From assembly GCA_017561715.1 (NCBI GenBank), contig JAFZBN010000015.1:372001-436000 (forward strand): a DNA stretch of 64,000 nt, given 5' to 3'. This document shows positions 15,482 through 23,452 of the stretch, in pieces (within the stretch, counting starts at the first letter, position 1; the number at the start of each line of letters is the position of its first letter). Source of the stretch: Clostridiales bacterium. GTDB lineage: Bacteria; Bacillota; Clostridia; Saccharofermentanales; Saccharofermentanaceae. A program made the position numbers and the translations under genes. The notes under the pieces are model-generated. The model was not told the origin of the DNA. It saw nothing but the letters and a program-made list of their open reading frames with translations, and searched no databases.

Positions 15482-17962
15482 AGATTTACTCCTTTTCTCC
15501 GTTTCCGGAATGGTTATTTCTTCGGGGGATGTCCCGTGAAGAGGCTTGTCATGGGCGCTGTCGTGCATGTTGAAAAGATTCAGGCGCAGCGCGTTCATGC
15601 AGACAGTGAAGCTGCTGATGCTCATGGCCGCGGCACCGATCATGGGGTTCATTTTCCAGGAAAGGATGCCGGCCGCGACGGGGATGCAGATCAGGTTATA
15701 GAAGAACGCCCAGAAAAGGTTCTCGTGGATGTTCTTTACGGTCTTTCGGCTCAGGCGGATCGCGGCGGCTACATCGGTGAGCGTGCTGTTCATGAGAACC
15801 ACGTCCGCGCTCTCGATCGCAACGTCCGTTCCGGCGCCGATCGCCATTCCGATATCGGCTGTGGTCAGAGCGGGCGCGTCATTGATGCCGTCGCCGACCA
15901 TGATGACCTTAACGGGCTTGCCCGCCTGATCTTTCGCGCTCTGGAGCGTCTGAATGACCGCGCCCTTTTCTTCCGGCATGACACCGGCAACGACCTTATC
16001 GGCATCGGCTTTCGCGCCGATCGCTTCGGCGGTCTTTTCGTTATCGCCCGTCAGCATGACGACCTTAAGGCCGAGGTTTTTGAGCTGTCGGATGCCCTCC
16101 GCCGAATCTTCTTTCATCGTATCCGCAACAGCGATCATGCCGAGAAGCTTTCCGTCTTCTTCGAAAAACAGAGGCGTTTCACCGGAGCTCGCGCACTTTT
16201 CTTCCGCTTCAATTATTTCCTTCGGGAAGGCCGTGAATTCACGGATGAACTTCCCGCTTCCGCCATGCACGAGTTTGCCGGAGATGGTTCCCTCCAGGCC
16301 GTTTCCGGACCGGATGGAAAAGTTTTCGACCATATAAAGATCGCATGAGCCGGTGGCGCAGGCGGAGTTCTCGTTCTCGATCGAGGCGAAGGCCGCTGCG
16401 TTGCCGGAGTCAGAAGATTCGTCGGCTGCGGAAGCCTCGGCCGCCGGGCCTTCGAATTCATTTACGATCGCTTTCGCAAGCGGGTGCTCGCTTCGTTTTT
16501 CCAATGTATATGCTTTCTGAAGAAGATACTCTTTCGTTACTCCTTCAGCAGGAAGGATCGATGTCACGCGGGGCTCGCCGGAAGTGATGGTGCCCGTCTT
16601 ATCGAGAGCCACGACAGTTGCTTTTCCCAAGGTCTCAAGCGCTTCACTCGTCTTGAAAAGAACGCCGTTTTTCGCGCCCAGACCGTTTCCGACCATGATG
16701 GCGACAGGAGTCGCGAGGCCGAGCGCGCACGGGCAGGAAATGACGAGCACGGAAATGCCCCTGGCCAGCGCGAAACTGGCCTGCTGACCTGCGATCAGCC
16801 ATGCGGCGATAACGAGGGCCGCGATGCCGATGACCGCGGGAACGAAGATGCCGGAGACCTTATCCGCGATACGCGCGATCGGTGCCTTGGTGGCAGCAGC
16901 GTCAGAGACCATCTGAATGATCTGCGAAAGAGTGGTGTCCTCACCGACTCTCGTGGCGCGGCACTTCATGTAACCGGAGCGGTTGATCGTGGCGGCACTG
17001 ACTTTAGATCCGACGGCCTTATCGACCGGGATCGACTCACCGGTCAGCGCGGATTCATCGACCGCGGACTCACCTTCGATCACGACGCCGTCGACCGGGA
17101 TGCTCTCGCCGGGTTTGACGATGAAGATATCACCAACAGCGACTTCCTCGATCGGAACGGTCACTTCTTTTTCATTTTCAGCGGATGCACTCTCTTCGCC
17201 CGATGCTTCCGAACGCAATACACGTGCTGTCTTCGGAGCAAGGTCCATCAGGGATTTCAGTGCATTCGTGGTTCTGCCTTTACTTAAGGATTCCAGCGTT
17301 TTTCCGACAGTAATGAGCGCGGGGATCATCGCGGCAGATTCGAAATACAGCTGGTTGTGATAAAGATCATGGAGCTCGGAATTCGCGGTGCCATTGGTGA
17401 TCATGCCGCACATTCTGAAGAATACGAAAAGGCTCCACAGGAACGACACGCCGGAACCAAGCGCGACAAGCGTATCCATATTCGGCGCGCCGTGAAGAAG
17501 CGACTTAATGCCGCTTTCAAAAAACTTCCTGTTGATGTACATCACGATCAGAGCCAGGACCATCTGCGTGAGCGTGAGTCCCAGGTGGTTGTGATCGAAG
17601 TAAGAAGGAAGCGGGAAATTCCACATGTTGTGTCCCATCGACACATACATCAGGATCAGAAGGAATCCCGCCGAAAGGATCAAGCGCCGAACGAGCTTAG
17701 GAGTCTCTTCGTCCTTGAGAGACGGAGCTTCGGAGGCAGGTGCTTTTCGCGCGGGATCGGACGAGGACTTCAGGCTCGCGCCATAGCCCGCCTTCTCGAC
17801 TGCTTCAATGACCGCGGAAGGATCGGCGTCGCCCTCAACGCCCATGGAATTCGTCAGCAGGCTCACGGCAACAGAAGTCACGCCCGGAACCTTTCCGACC
17901 GCCTTCTCGACGCGCGACTGGCACGCCGCGCAACTCATTCCTGTGACCTTATACTGCTTCAT
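15266..17962 (-). CDS. copA: Copper-exporting P1B-type ATPase with N- and C-terminal HMA domains
   Basis: The 898-residue Cu(I) pump has an N-terminal HMA domain (GMSCAACQS, Cys11 and Cys14), eight TM segments, the ion-binding SCPCALGL motif, the phosphorylation site DKTGTITSG, an SEHPLAKAI ATP-binding loop and GDGINDAPAL. The nucleotide domain has an insert with CATGSC. After the last TM pair a second HMA domain is fused (GMMCGHCEAS, about 828-898), which is unusual in position. An internal start for that domain is listed separately. AGGAG precedes the ATG. It follows csoR by 72 bp in the same operon. Confidence 0.95.
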   Translation of the reverse strand: MKQYKVTGMSCAACQSRVEKAVGKVPGVTSVAVSLLTNSMGVEGDADPSAVIEAVEKAGYGASLKSSSDPARKAPASEAPSLKDEETPKLVRRLILSAGFLLILMYVSMGHNMWNFPLPSYFDHNHLGLTLTQMVLALIVMYINRKFFESGIKSLLHGAPNMDTLVALGSGVSFLWSLFVFFRMCGMITNGTANSELHDLYHNQLYFESAAMIPALITVGKTLESLSKGRTTNALKSLMDLAPKTARVLRSEASGEESASAENEKEVTVPIEEVAVGDIFIVKPGESIPVDGVVIEGESAVDESALTGESIPVDKAVGSKVSAATINRSGYMKCRATRVGEDTTLSQIIQMVSDAAATKAPIARIADKVSGIFVPAVIGIAALVIAAWLIAGQQASFALARGISVLVISCPCALGLATPVAIMVGNGLGAKNGVLFKTSEALETLGKATVVALDKTGTITSGEPRVTSILPAEGVTKEYLLQKAYTLEKRSEHPLAKAIVNEFEGPAAEASAADESSDSGNAAAFASIENENSACATGSCDLYMVENFSIRSGNGLEGTISGKLVHGGSGKFIREFTAFPKEIIEAEEKCASSGETPLFFEEDGKLLGMIAVADTMKEDSAEGIRQLKNLGLKVVMLTGDNEKTAEAIGAKADADKVVAGVMPEEKGAVIQTLQSAKDQAGKPVKVIMVGDGINDAPALTTADIGMAIGAGTDVAIESADVVLMNSTLTDVAAAIRLSRKTVKNIHENLFWAFFYNLICIPVAAGILSWKMNPMIGAAAMSISSFTVCMNALRLNLFNMHDSAHDKPLHGTSPEEITIPETEKRSKSMKKTLKIEGMMCGHCEASVKKALEELPFIANASPNHNTNSCEIEISDDAAYDESVVKATIEGKDYKYLGEA

Positions 17963-18034
17963 CTTCTCTCCTGTTTCGCGAGCGATGGGACGCGGAGCAC
18001 GGGGCTGACGCAGGATCCCGATCGCCTGTCTTTT

Positions 18035-18346
18035 TTATTTCATCAATTTCTGCATGACCTTGACGAACTCGTCGATCGACTCGTCCTTGCCTGCGCGGAT
18101 GTCATCCGCGACGCAGCTTCTCATGTGGCACGCCATCAGCTCCTTGTTGAAGCTGTTGAGCGCCGCCGTGACCGCCGCGACCTGATTCAGGATGGTCGGG
18201 CAGTATGCGTCACCCTCGATCATCTTTTCGATGCCGCGGATCTGGCCCTCCGCGCGGCGCAGGCGCTTGAGAAGTTCCTTTCTCTCCTCCTCGGTGCGCA
18301 GCTTCTTCCTATCATCGCAATGCGGGCATTTCTCTGTCTTTGCCAT
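18035..18346 (-). CDS. csoR: CsoR-family Cu(I)-sensing repressor
   Basis: The 103-residue all-helical repressor carries the CsoR Cu(I) ligand set: Cys in DAYCPTILNQ, then His and Cys in ACHMRSC. An N-terminal KCPHCDD stretch adds two more cysteines. RRAEGQIRGIEKMI is the conserved DNA-contact helix region. Cu(I) binding releases DNA and derepresses copper efflux. AAGGGA lies before the ATG. It is the first gene of the csoR-copA operon, whose promoter contains two copies of the expected operator. Confidence 0.95.
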   Translation of the reverse strand: MAKTEKCPHCDDRKKLRTEEERKELLKRLRRAEGQIRGIEKMIEGDAYCPTILNQVAAVTAALNSFNKELMACHMRSCVADDIRAGKDESIDEFVKVMQKLMK

Positions 18347-18403
18347 AGTTGTGTTCCCTTTCTTAAAGCTTATGGTGTTTGTTCTTTATGATTTTGCTAC
18401 CAT

Positions 18404-18420
18404 ATACCCCCAGGGGGTAT
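18404..18420 (-). promoter_or_regulatory. CsoR operator, proximal copy
   Basis: ATACCCCCAGGGGGTAT is a perfect 17-bp palindrome matching the TACCCC-GGGGTA type of CsoR box. It lies downstream of the predicted transcription start, in the csoR leader. Confidence 0.85.
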
Positions 18421-18435
18421 GTTAATCTGTTTTCG

Positions 18436-18464
18436 ATTGTATACCCCCCAGGGGTATCTGTCAA
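18436..18464 (-). promoter_or_regulatory. csoR-copA promoter with CsoR operator in the spacer
   Basis: On the minus strand TTGACA (18464-18459), a 17-bp spacer and TACAAT (18441-18436) form a strong promoter. The second CsoR palindrome, ATACCCCCCAGGGGTAT (18441-18457), fills the spacer, so bound repressor would block RNA polymerase. The -35 box is 5 bp from the first half-site of array B. Confidence 0.9.
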
Positions 18465-18469
18465 CACAG

Positions 18470-18774
18470 GATAAGATCAAAATGTGCTTTTCGCGGATTT
18501 GCTCTTATCGGATGACACGAGCAATAAGATCATTTAGTGTTTTCGGGCAATTGGATCTTATTTTGTTGGCCGAGAAATAAGATCATTTGGTGGTTTTTTC
18601 CGATTTATTCTTATCCTGATTTCCGTGAGATAAGATCGTTGGGGCGTTTTTCGAGGAAAGATCTTATCTTTCCAATGAGCAGCTAAGAGCAAAACAGAGA
18701 TTTTGATGATTTGATCTTATCCGAGCCACAATACGATAAGATCAAATAGCACCTTTTCTCGATATGATCTTATC
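18470..18774. repeat. Array B: six 53-bp palindromic units (GATAAGATC family)
   Basis: Left half-sites begin at 18470, 18523, 18576, 18629, 18682 and 18735. Right half-sites begin at 18501, 18554, 18607, 18660, 18713 and 18766. Period (53), pair distance (31) and total length (305 bp) are identical to arrays A and C. It is the most degenerate copy: unit 2 is AATAAGATC/GATCTTATT, unit 3 AATAAGATC/ATTCTTATC, unit 5 begins GCTAAGAGC. The first spacer contains GTGCTTTTCGCGG, a copy of the dispersed 8-mer. It fills the gap between the csoR promoter and the terminator of the next gene; there is no gene in 18347-18839. Confidence 0.93.
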
Positions 18775-18780
18775 TGAAAC

Positions 18781-18810
18781 AAAAAAGAGCACCTCCCTGA
18801 GGAGATGCTC
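18781..18810 (-). terminator. Rho-independent terminator of the DUF4428 gene
   Basis: GAGCACCTCC (18787-18796) and GGAGATGCTC (18801-18810) form a stem with one mismatch, followed on the minus strand by TTTTTT. Array B ends 6 bp beyond the T-run. Confidence 0.8.
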
Positions 18811-18839
18811 CTTTGAAAACCATGTAAAGGAAACTCAGA

Positions 18840-19976
18840 TCAAACGATCTTGCTTCCGCAGAATGTGCAGATTCCGGCGGCACCAATTGCCGTGGTTGCC
18901 TGGCAGAACGGGCAGACCATCGTACCACCTGCGGCCGGAGCCTGAGCCATCGCCTGCTGCTGCATCGGCTGAGCATAGCCGCCCTGTGCCATCGCCTGCT
19001 GCATCGGGATCGCGCCGCCATCTTCAGGTCTACGCGGACCACCCGCCGGCATCGGCTGCTGGAAGCCTTGTGACGCCAAGTTCGCTCCGATAAAAGCCAT
19101 TCCGCCGGAAGCCATAACTGCCTGCTGACGGGCAGCCATGATATTCGCAATCTCCATTTGTACCTGCAAATGACGAGCCTGGTCAGTAGGATCTGCACAA
19201 CCCTGTTGCGCTACTTGGGCATCTATCTTCGCTCTCAACTGAGAAGCCTCAGCCTTAAGAGCCGCAAGCCGCGCATCCTGCTGAGCCATCGGATCTGCAG
19301 CAGTAGCGCCACGCATACCGTCGATCGCTGCCTTGATCTCGTTACCGCAGTCAACGCACTTATAATACTCATCGATCTTGTTGCCGAGGAGGTTGAACCC
19401 GGAACGTGAAACGCTCCAGCCACCGCTCTGACCCGGGTTCATCGGCTGCTCGCCGACCTCGATGTAACCGTTGGAAAGCGCGAACTTCATCTCGTCGAAG
19501 TACGGATGATTTACGCGGATGATCGCATGGAATTCGTAGGAATATTTATATCTCGGAGGATTGTAGCTGACGGACTTTCCGGAGCTGTCGGTTCTTCTGA
19601 TCTCGGATCTGTGCTCCTTGACGTCGAGGTCACAGCCCTGCGCCTGCGAGAAATCGAGAACGTCCGGATTCGCGGCGGCAATATCTTTTGCCGAAGTGAC
19701 CATGAACTTTCTTGCACTGTCGTCGATCAGGAGCTTCGTGCTTGTATTGCCGAGAGTTCTCGTCGCGTGAAAAGCAGCGACCGCGCTCTTGTTCTGCTCA
19801 CGATAAGCCAGCTGCTGGTCAATATCCGCTTTCGTACTGTGACGACGCTCGGAAAACCACGGGGAAAGCTTGCTTGCGCAGTCCTTACACATGTTGGCGT
19901 CTTCGAGCTTTTTGTTGCCCAGAAGGCCGATCTTATTGCCGCAAAAATCACAGAATTTCTTATCAAAAAGTCCCAT
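18840..19976 (-). CDS. DUF4428 zinc-finger protein with C-terminal zinc ribbon
   Basis: The 378-residue soluble protein begins with a DUF4428-type zinc finger (FCDFCGNKIGLLGNKKLED, then CKDC). The middle has a beta-rich region with ISLOLATED aromatic strands (YKYSYEFHAIIRVNHPYFDEM) of the kind seen in short PH-like domains, another CVDCG pair, a Gln/Ala coiled-coil, a low-complexity stretch rich in Q, M, A and G, and a C-terminal zinc ribbon (CPFCQ...CTFCG). GGAGG lies 5 nt before the ATG. Function is unknown; such proteins often accompany membrane-stress proteins. Confidence 0.75.
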   Translation of the reverse strand: MGLFDKKFCDFCGNKIGLLGNKKLEDANMCKDCASKLSPWFSERRHSTKADIDQQLAYREQNKSAVAAFHATRTLGNTSTKLLIDDSARKFMVTSAKDIAAANPDVLDFSQAQGCDLDVKEHRSEIRRTDSSGKSVSYNPPRYKYSYEFHAIIRVNHPYFDEMKFALSNGYIEVGEQPMNPGQSGGWSVSRSGFNLLGNKIDEYYKCVDCGNEIKAAIDGMRGATAADPMAQQDARLAALKAEASQLRAKIDAQVAQQGCADPTDQARHLQVQMEIANIMAARQQAVMASGGMAFIGANLASQGFQQPMPAGGPRRPEDGGAIPMQQAMAQGGYAQPMQQQAMAQAPAAGGTMVCPFCQATTAIGAAGICTFCGSKIV

Positions 19977-20107
19977 AATATCCTCCCTTGCATTTTGGAA
20001 TTGTCAACGTAATTTTACCATTTGACACATGCATCTTCAATCACTCTTTGTCACACTCATCACCGAAATAGAGTCCGCTAAAGATGCGCGAAAAGCACTT
20101 GTCCCCG

Positions 20108-20136
20108 AAAAAAAGACCGCCCCCGAAGGAACGGTC
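20108..20136 (-). terminator. Rho-independent terminator of ald
   Basis: On the minus strand GACCGTTCC, a TTCG loop and GGGGCGGTC form a 9-bp stem (two G-U) followed by TTTTTTT. It lies 84 bp past the ald stop. The rest of 19977-20219 has only a copy of the dispersed motif at 20091. Confidence 0.8.
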
Positions 20137-20219
20137 CTTTTCAAGCATCTATTCAATTCCGAGCTTCTGTCGGCGCCTTTCGCGCTGAAGCCGTGCCGCG
20201 CATCGTAGCCCGCCGCGCC

Positions 20220-21332
20220 TTACATCAGGCTTGCCAGTTCGGTGTACTCATAACCGAGAGCAGAAGCAACGTTCTTGTTCGTGCACTTGCCCGCGTAGCA
20301 GTTTACGCCGGAAGTGATGACTTCGCTCTTCTTGCAAGCCTCCTCGAGACCTGCCTCTGCGATCTGAAGACCATACTTCAGAGTTGCGTTGGTAAGAGCG
20401 ATCGTACTTGTTCTCGGAACCGCGCCCGGCATGTTACCTACGCAGTAGTGAACGACACCATCTTCGATGTAGACCGGATCGTCGTGAGTGGTTACGTGAG
20501 AAGATTCACCGCATCCGCCCTGGTCGATCGCGACGTCAACAAATACAGCGCCGTCCTTCATTTCCGGCAGATACTTCTTCTTAAAGAGCTTCGGTGTAGA
20601 GCCGCCCGGGATCAGAACGGAACCGATCACGAGGTCAGCGTCCTTGCAGACTCTCTCGACATTGGAATCGTTACTAACGAGTGTCTGAATGTGTGCGCCG
20701 AACATGTTGTCGAGTTCCTCAAGACGCTTCAGGTTAACATCCAAAATAGTAACGTTCGCGCCCATACCGACAGCGATCTTGCAGGCGTTCATGCCGACAG
20801 TACCGCCACCGAGGATAACGACGTTTGCCTTCGGAGTACCCGGAACACCTGCGAGCAGAATGCCCTCACCGCCGAACTTCTTTTCGAGATACTTCGCGCC
20901 TTCCTGAATGGAAAGACGGCCCGCGATCTGAGACATCGGAGCCAGACACGGCAGCGAACGGTCCTTTTCCTGCAGTGTCTCGTAAGCAACGGCCTTGACC
21001 TTGCCTGCGATCAATGCATCGGCCTGCTCTTTGTCAGCAGCCAGGTGCAGATATGTGTAGAGGATGAGGCCCTCTCTGAACAGCGGATATTCCTCCGGAA
21101 GCGGCTCCTTGACCTTGACCATCATGTCCACGAGGTGCCAGACATCGGCGGCGTTATCGATCAGCGACGCGCCCGCATCGACATATTCATTGTCCGAAAA
21201 ACCGGAACCGACGCCCGCGCCCTTTTCCATGTACACATGGTGGCCGGCCGCCACATAGGCTTTTACGTTGTCCGGCGTCAGGCCGACGCGGAACTCATTG
21301 TTCTTGATCTCTTTTACACAACCGATCTTCAT
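20220..21332 (-). CDS. ald: Alanine dehydrogenase
   Basis: Interconverts L-alanine with pyruvate plus ammonia using NAD(H). The 370-residue protein matches the family along its length: MKIGCVKEIKNNEFRVGLTP at the N-terminus, MMVKVKEP with the substrate-binding lysine, YLHLAAD with the catalytic histidine, the NAD fold VVILGGGTVGMNACKIA, and NMPGAVPRTSTIALTN. GAGG lies about 9 nt before the ATG. It is a single gene with its own terminator. Likely roles are nitrogen assimilation or redox balance during fermentation. Confidence 0.96.
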   Translation of the reverse strand: MKIGCVKEIKNNEFRVGLTPDNVKAYVAAGHHVYMEKGAGVGSGFSDNEYVDAGASLIDNAADVWHLVDMMVKVKEPLPEEYPLFREGLILYTYLHLAADKEQADALIAGKVKAVAYETLQEKDRSLPCLAPMSQIAGRLSIQEGAKYLEKKFGGEGILLAGVPGTPKANVVILGGGTVGMNACKIAVGMGANVTILDVNLKRLEELDNMFGAHIQTLVSNDSNVERVCKDADLVIGSVLIPGGSTPKLFKKKYLPEMKDGAVFVDVAIDQGGCGESSHVTTHDDPVYIEDGVVHYCVGNMPGAVPRTSTIALTNATLKYGLQIAEAGLEEACKKSEVITSGVNCYAGKCTNKNVASALGYEYTELASLM

Positions 21333-21367
21333 AAGTCACATCCTCACTCTACTTCTAAATTTGTCCT

Positions 21368-21387
21368 CGCGAAAAGCACTTTTCGCG
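21368..21387. repeat. Perfect inverted repeat made from two dispersed 8-mer motifs
   Basis: CGCGAAAAGCACTTTTCGCG forms an 8-bp stem with loop GCAC. It contains the dispersed motif AAAAGCAC and most of its mirror. It lies between bioY and ald. No T-run follows on either strand, so it is not an ordinary terminator. Confidence 0.7.
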
Positions 21388-21441
21388 GCTACTTTTCATT
21401 GTAGCATAAGTATCTGTGAGAAACGTGCAAATGAAGGAGAT

Positions 21442-22044
21442 TTATACTACCGAGTTATCCGCGGCGCTCTTCTTTTTCGGTTTTCTCAGAACAGGGATCA
21501 GGCGGGTCCCGACGATCGCCGCAAGCACCATCTTGATCGAATCCGTCGGCATGAAAATAAGGAAGTAATCGACGAGAAGAACTCTCATCCCGATGACCTT
21601 ATCCATGTAAAAACGGCAGATGCAGTAAAGATACGGAACACCGATCAGGTAGATCACGAAAAGGCCCGCAAAGCACGCGATCAGCACTCTCACAAATCCC
21701 GGCTTTCCGTCTTTGGTCTGTGTCAGTTTTCCCGTGACAAAAGCACCTCCCACCATACCGAGAAGGTATCCGAAGCTCGGCTGCAGAACATACGAGAATC
21801 CGCCGCCTCCTGTAAATACCGGAAGACCGATCAGGCCGAGAAGGATATAGACTAAAACGGAAAGTGCGCCGAGTTCTCCGCCGAGCAGAAGTCCTGCGAC
21901 GGTCGTAAAGAAAAGCTGCAGCGTAAACGGAATTCCCGGAAACGGGATACGGATAAATGCACCGATCGCGGACAGCGCGGCGAACATCGCGACCAGCGCG
22001 ATACGATATGTTTTTTCACGATAACTTGTTTTCATGTTTCTCAT
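21442..22044 (-). CDS. bioY: Biotin transporter substrate-binding subunit
   Basis: BioY is the S-component of the ECF biotin transporter. The 200-residue protein has six TM segments and family landmarks: FIRIPFPGIPFTLQLFFTTVAG, GGELGALSVLVYILLGLIGLPVF, and GGGGFSYVLQPSFGYLLG. The start could be the first ATG (22044) or one three codons later (22035); neither has ideal spacing to AAGGA. It lies 51 bp after birA on the same strand, so biotin uptake and biotin sensing share an operon. Confidence 0.95.
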   Translation of the reverse strand: MRNMKTSYREKTYRIALVAMFAALSAIGAFIRIPFPGIPFTLQLFFTTVAGLLLGGELGALSVLVYILLGLIGLPVFTGGGGFSYVLQPSFGYLLGMVGGAFVTGKLTQTKDGKPGFVRVLIACFAGLFVIYLIGVPYLYCICRFYMDKVIGMRVLLVDYFLIFMPTDSIKMVLAAIVGTRLIPVLRKPKKKSAADNSVV

Positions 22045-22095
22045 CTTCCTTATGTGTTTTGGAGAACATCTAAAGCGAGATACAAAAACAGTTTC

Positions 22096-23112
22096 TTATT
22101 TTTTCAGAAGGTCCTTCGGCCGCACGCTTACCTCGCCGGACGAAAGAATTTCGGTAGTCTTGTCCGGGAACTCCACGAGGAGATTACAGTCATCCGTGAT
22201 GTCCAAAACCTTGCCGCGACGGGTCTTTCCGCCACCGGTCGGGATCACGTCGACCTGTTTTCCAAGTACAAGACTTCTTTCCTTATATTCGGCCTCGTAT
22301 CCGCCGTGGTCAGACGAACGATAGATGGCAAAGAACTGATTCAAAAACTCCGCGGCGATCCGGTTCTTCGCATCCGGAATCTTTTCCGAAAGAACTGCTC
22401 CCGCGATGTCTTTGATCTCCTCCGGGAATCCTCCCTCGGGAAGATATACGTTAAAACCGATGCCCGGCACGGCATATTCGAGGTTGCCGTTTTCCATGCT
22501 CATCGCGGCTTCGGTCAGGATCCCCACGACTTTTCTTCCGTGGAAATAAATATCGTTGACCCACTTGATCTGCGGGCGGTCTTTTTCGTTTTCGGAAAGG
22601 ACGGCTTCGATCGCGCGGCAGGCGGCCACCGCCGACATCGTCGTCATCTTCAGCGCTTCCTGCGCGGGCATATCTGACGGGCGCAGAAGGACACTGATAT
22701 AAAGTCCGGTGTTCAAAGGAGAATAGAAAGATCTGCCCAGACGGCCTTTTCCGCCGGTCTGGGAGTTCGCGATGATGACCGTACCCTCACGGGCGCCGGC
22801 CGCCGCTTTTTCCTTAAGAAGAGTATTGGTGGAAGTGACCTCTTCGTAGACCTCAAAGTCGAGATCCAGGTCAGATCGAAGATACTTTCCCACGCCCTGC
22901 GCGGAAACGATGTCCGTGTCCGGCGACAGGCAGTAGCCGCGAGACTTCACCGCCTCGATCGCGTATCCGTCAGACCGCAGTGACTCGACCGCTTTCCAGA
23001 CGGCCGCGCGCGACACCGAAAGCGTCTCCGCGATCTCCTCGCCCGAGAAGTATCTTCCCTTATTCTGTTCAAAAAGCACCAGCAGTGCGTCTTTTGTATT
23101 CTTCGGTTTCAT
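22096..23112 (-). CDS. birA: Bifunctional biotin-protein ligase and biotin operon repressor
   Basis: Attaches biotin to carboxylase carrier domains and, as biotinyl-AMP-bound dimer, represses biotin genes. The 338-residue protein has an N-terminal winged helix (FSGEEIAETLSVSRAAVWKAVESL), the ligase core with SQTGGKGRLGRSFYSP (biotinyl-AMP loop) and IKWVNDIYFHGRKVVGILTE, and a C-terminal SH3-like domain. The ATG at 23112 is preferred over a GTG 13 codons earlier because the predicted -10 box overlaps that GTG. Its promoter region holds a BirA-type operator. Confidence 0.95.
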   Translation of the reverse strand: MKPKNTKDALLVLFEQNKGRYFSGEEIAETLSVSRAAVWKAVESLRSDGYAIEAVKSRGYCLSPDTDIVSAQGVGKYLRSDLDLDFEVYEEVTSTNTLLKEKAAAGAREGTVIIANSQTGGKGRLGRSFYSPLNTGLYISVLLRPSDMPAQEALKMTTMSAVAACRAIEAVLSENEKDRPQIKWVNDIYFHGRKVVGILTEAAMSMENGNLEYAVPGIGFNVYLPEGGFPEEIKDIAGAVLSEKIPDAKNRIAAEFLNQFFAIYRSSDHGGYEAEYKERSLVLGKQVDVIPTGGGKTRRGKVLDITDDCNLLVEFPDKTTEILSSGEVSVRPKDLLKK

Positions 23113-23160
23113 ATGTTCTCGCTTGATATTCTCCGCATAAGAAGATACCACTAGAGAAAA

Positions 23161-23198
23161 GAGTAGTCAACCACTCTTCTTTTCGTGGTTGACTACTC
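23161..23198 (-). promoter_or_regulatory. Predicted BirA operator and birA-bioY promoter
   Basis: GAGTAGTCAACCAC (23161-23174) and GTGGTTGACTACTC (23185-23198) are perfect inverted repeats 10 nt apart. The core TAGTCAACC-N14-GGTTGACTA resembles the known BirA box of two GTNAACC-like arms with about 15 bp between. On the minus strand one arm supplies TTGACT as -35, with TATCTT 17 bp on. Repression by the downstream product is inferred. The palindrome is also followed by TTTTCTC, so attenuation is a weaker alternative. Confidence 0.7.
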
Positions 23199-23270
23199 CG
23201 ATTGATCAGTTTACAAGTTTACCTTTATCACAGGCAGGCAAGAATGCTTTCGCGTCACGGTGCTTTTCGA

Positions 23271-23345
23271 TCAGTGCTCGAGGACCAGTTCCGGAATGCC
23301 TGAGATCGTGTACTCATCCACGACCTTATAGGAGATCTGAATGCC
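23271..23345 (-). pseudogene. Possible 3' remnant of a lost gene
   Basis: A minus-strand frame closed upstream by a stop at about 23369 and ending at 23271 reads GIQISYKVVDEYTISGIPEL and LEH before its stop. It has a protein-like composition but no start codon or ribosome site. It overlaps no other gene. It could be the tail of a decayed gene or chance; I do not recognise the protein. The rest of the 23113-23452 gap holds two promoters and their operators. Confidence 0.25.
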
Positions 23346-23371
23346 GCGGCAAAGTTTTTTCCGAAAAGGTA

Positions 23372-23434
23372 TTTACATTTCCGGAAAAAGGTTTATCATA
23401 TGAATTGTCAGACATATGAATGGTTGTTCATATG
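23372..23434 (+). promoter_or_regulatory. Heavy-metal operon promoter with ArsR/SmtB-type operator
   Basis: TTTACA (23372-23377), a 16-bp spacer and TATCAT (23394-23399) make a promoter. CATATGAA, 6 nt, TTCATATG at 23413-23434 is a perfect palindrome of the ArsR/SmtB/CzrA type. A further CATATGAA half-site lies at 23397-23404 over the -10 box. A zinc or cadmium sensor of the ArsR family is the expected ligand-binding repressor, but no such gene lies in the window. Confidence 0.7.
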
Positions 23435-23452
23435 ATTTACGGAGGTTACAAT

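Noticed and set aside
15257..16348. Plus-strand open frame of about 360 codons
   Set aside because: It is antisense to copA, with His/Arg-rich composition and no start signal.
20193..21404. Plus-strand open frame of about 400 codons
   Set aside because: It is antisense to alanine dehydrogenase and has no protein-like pattern.
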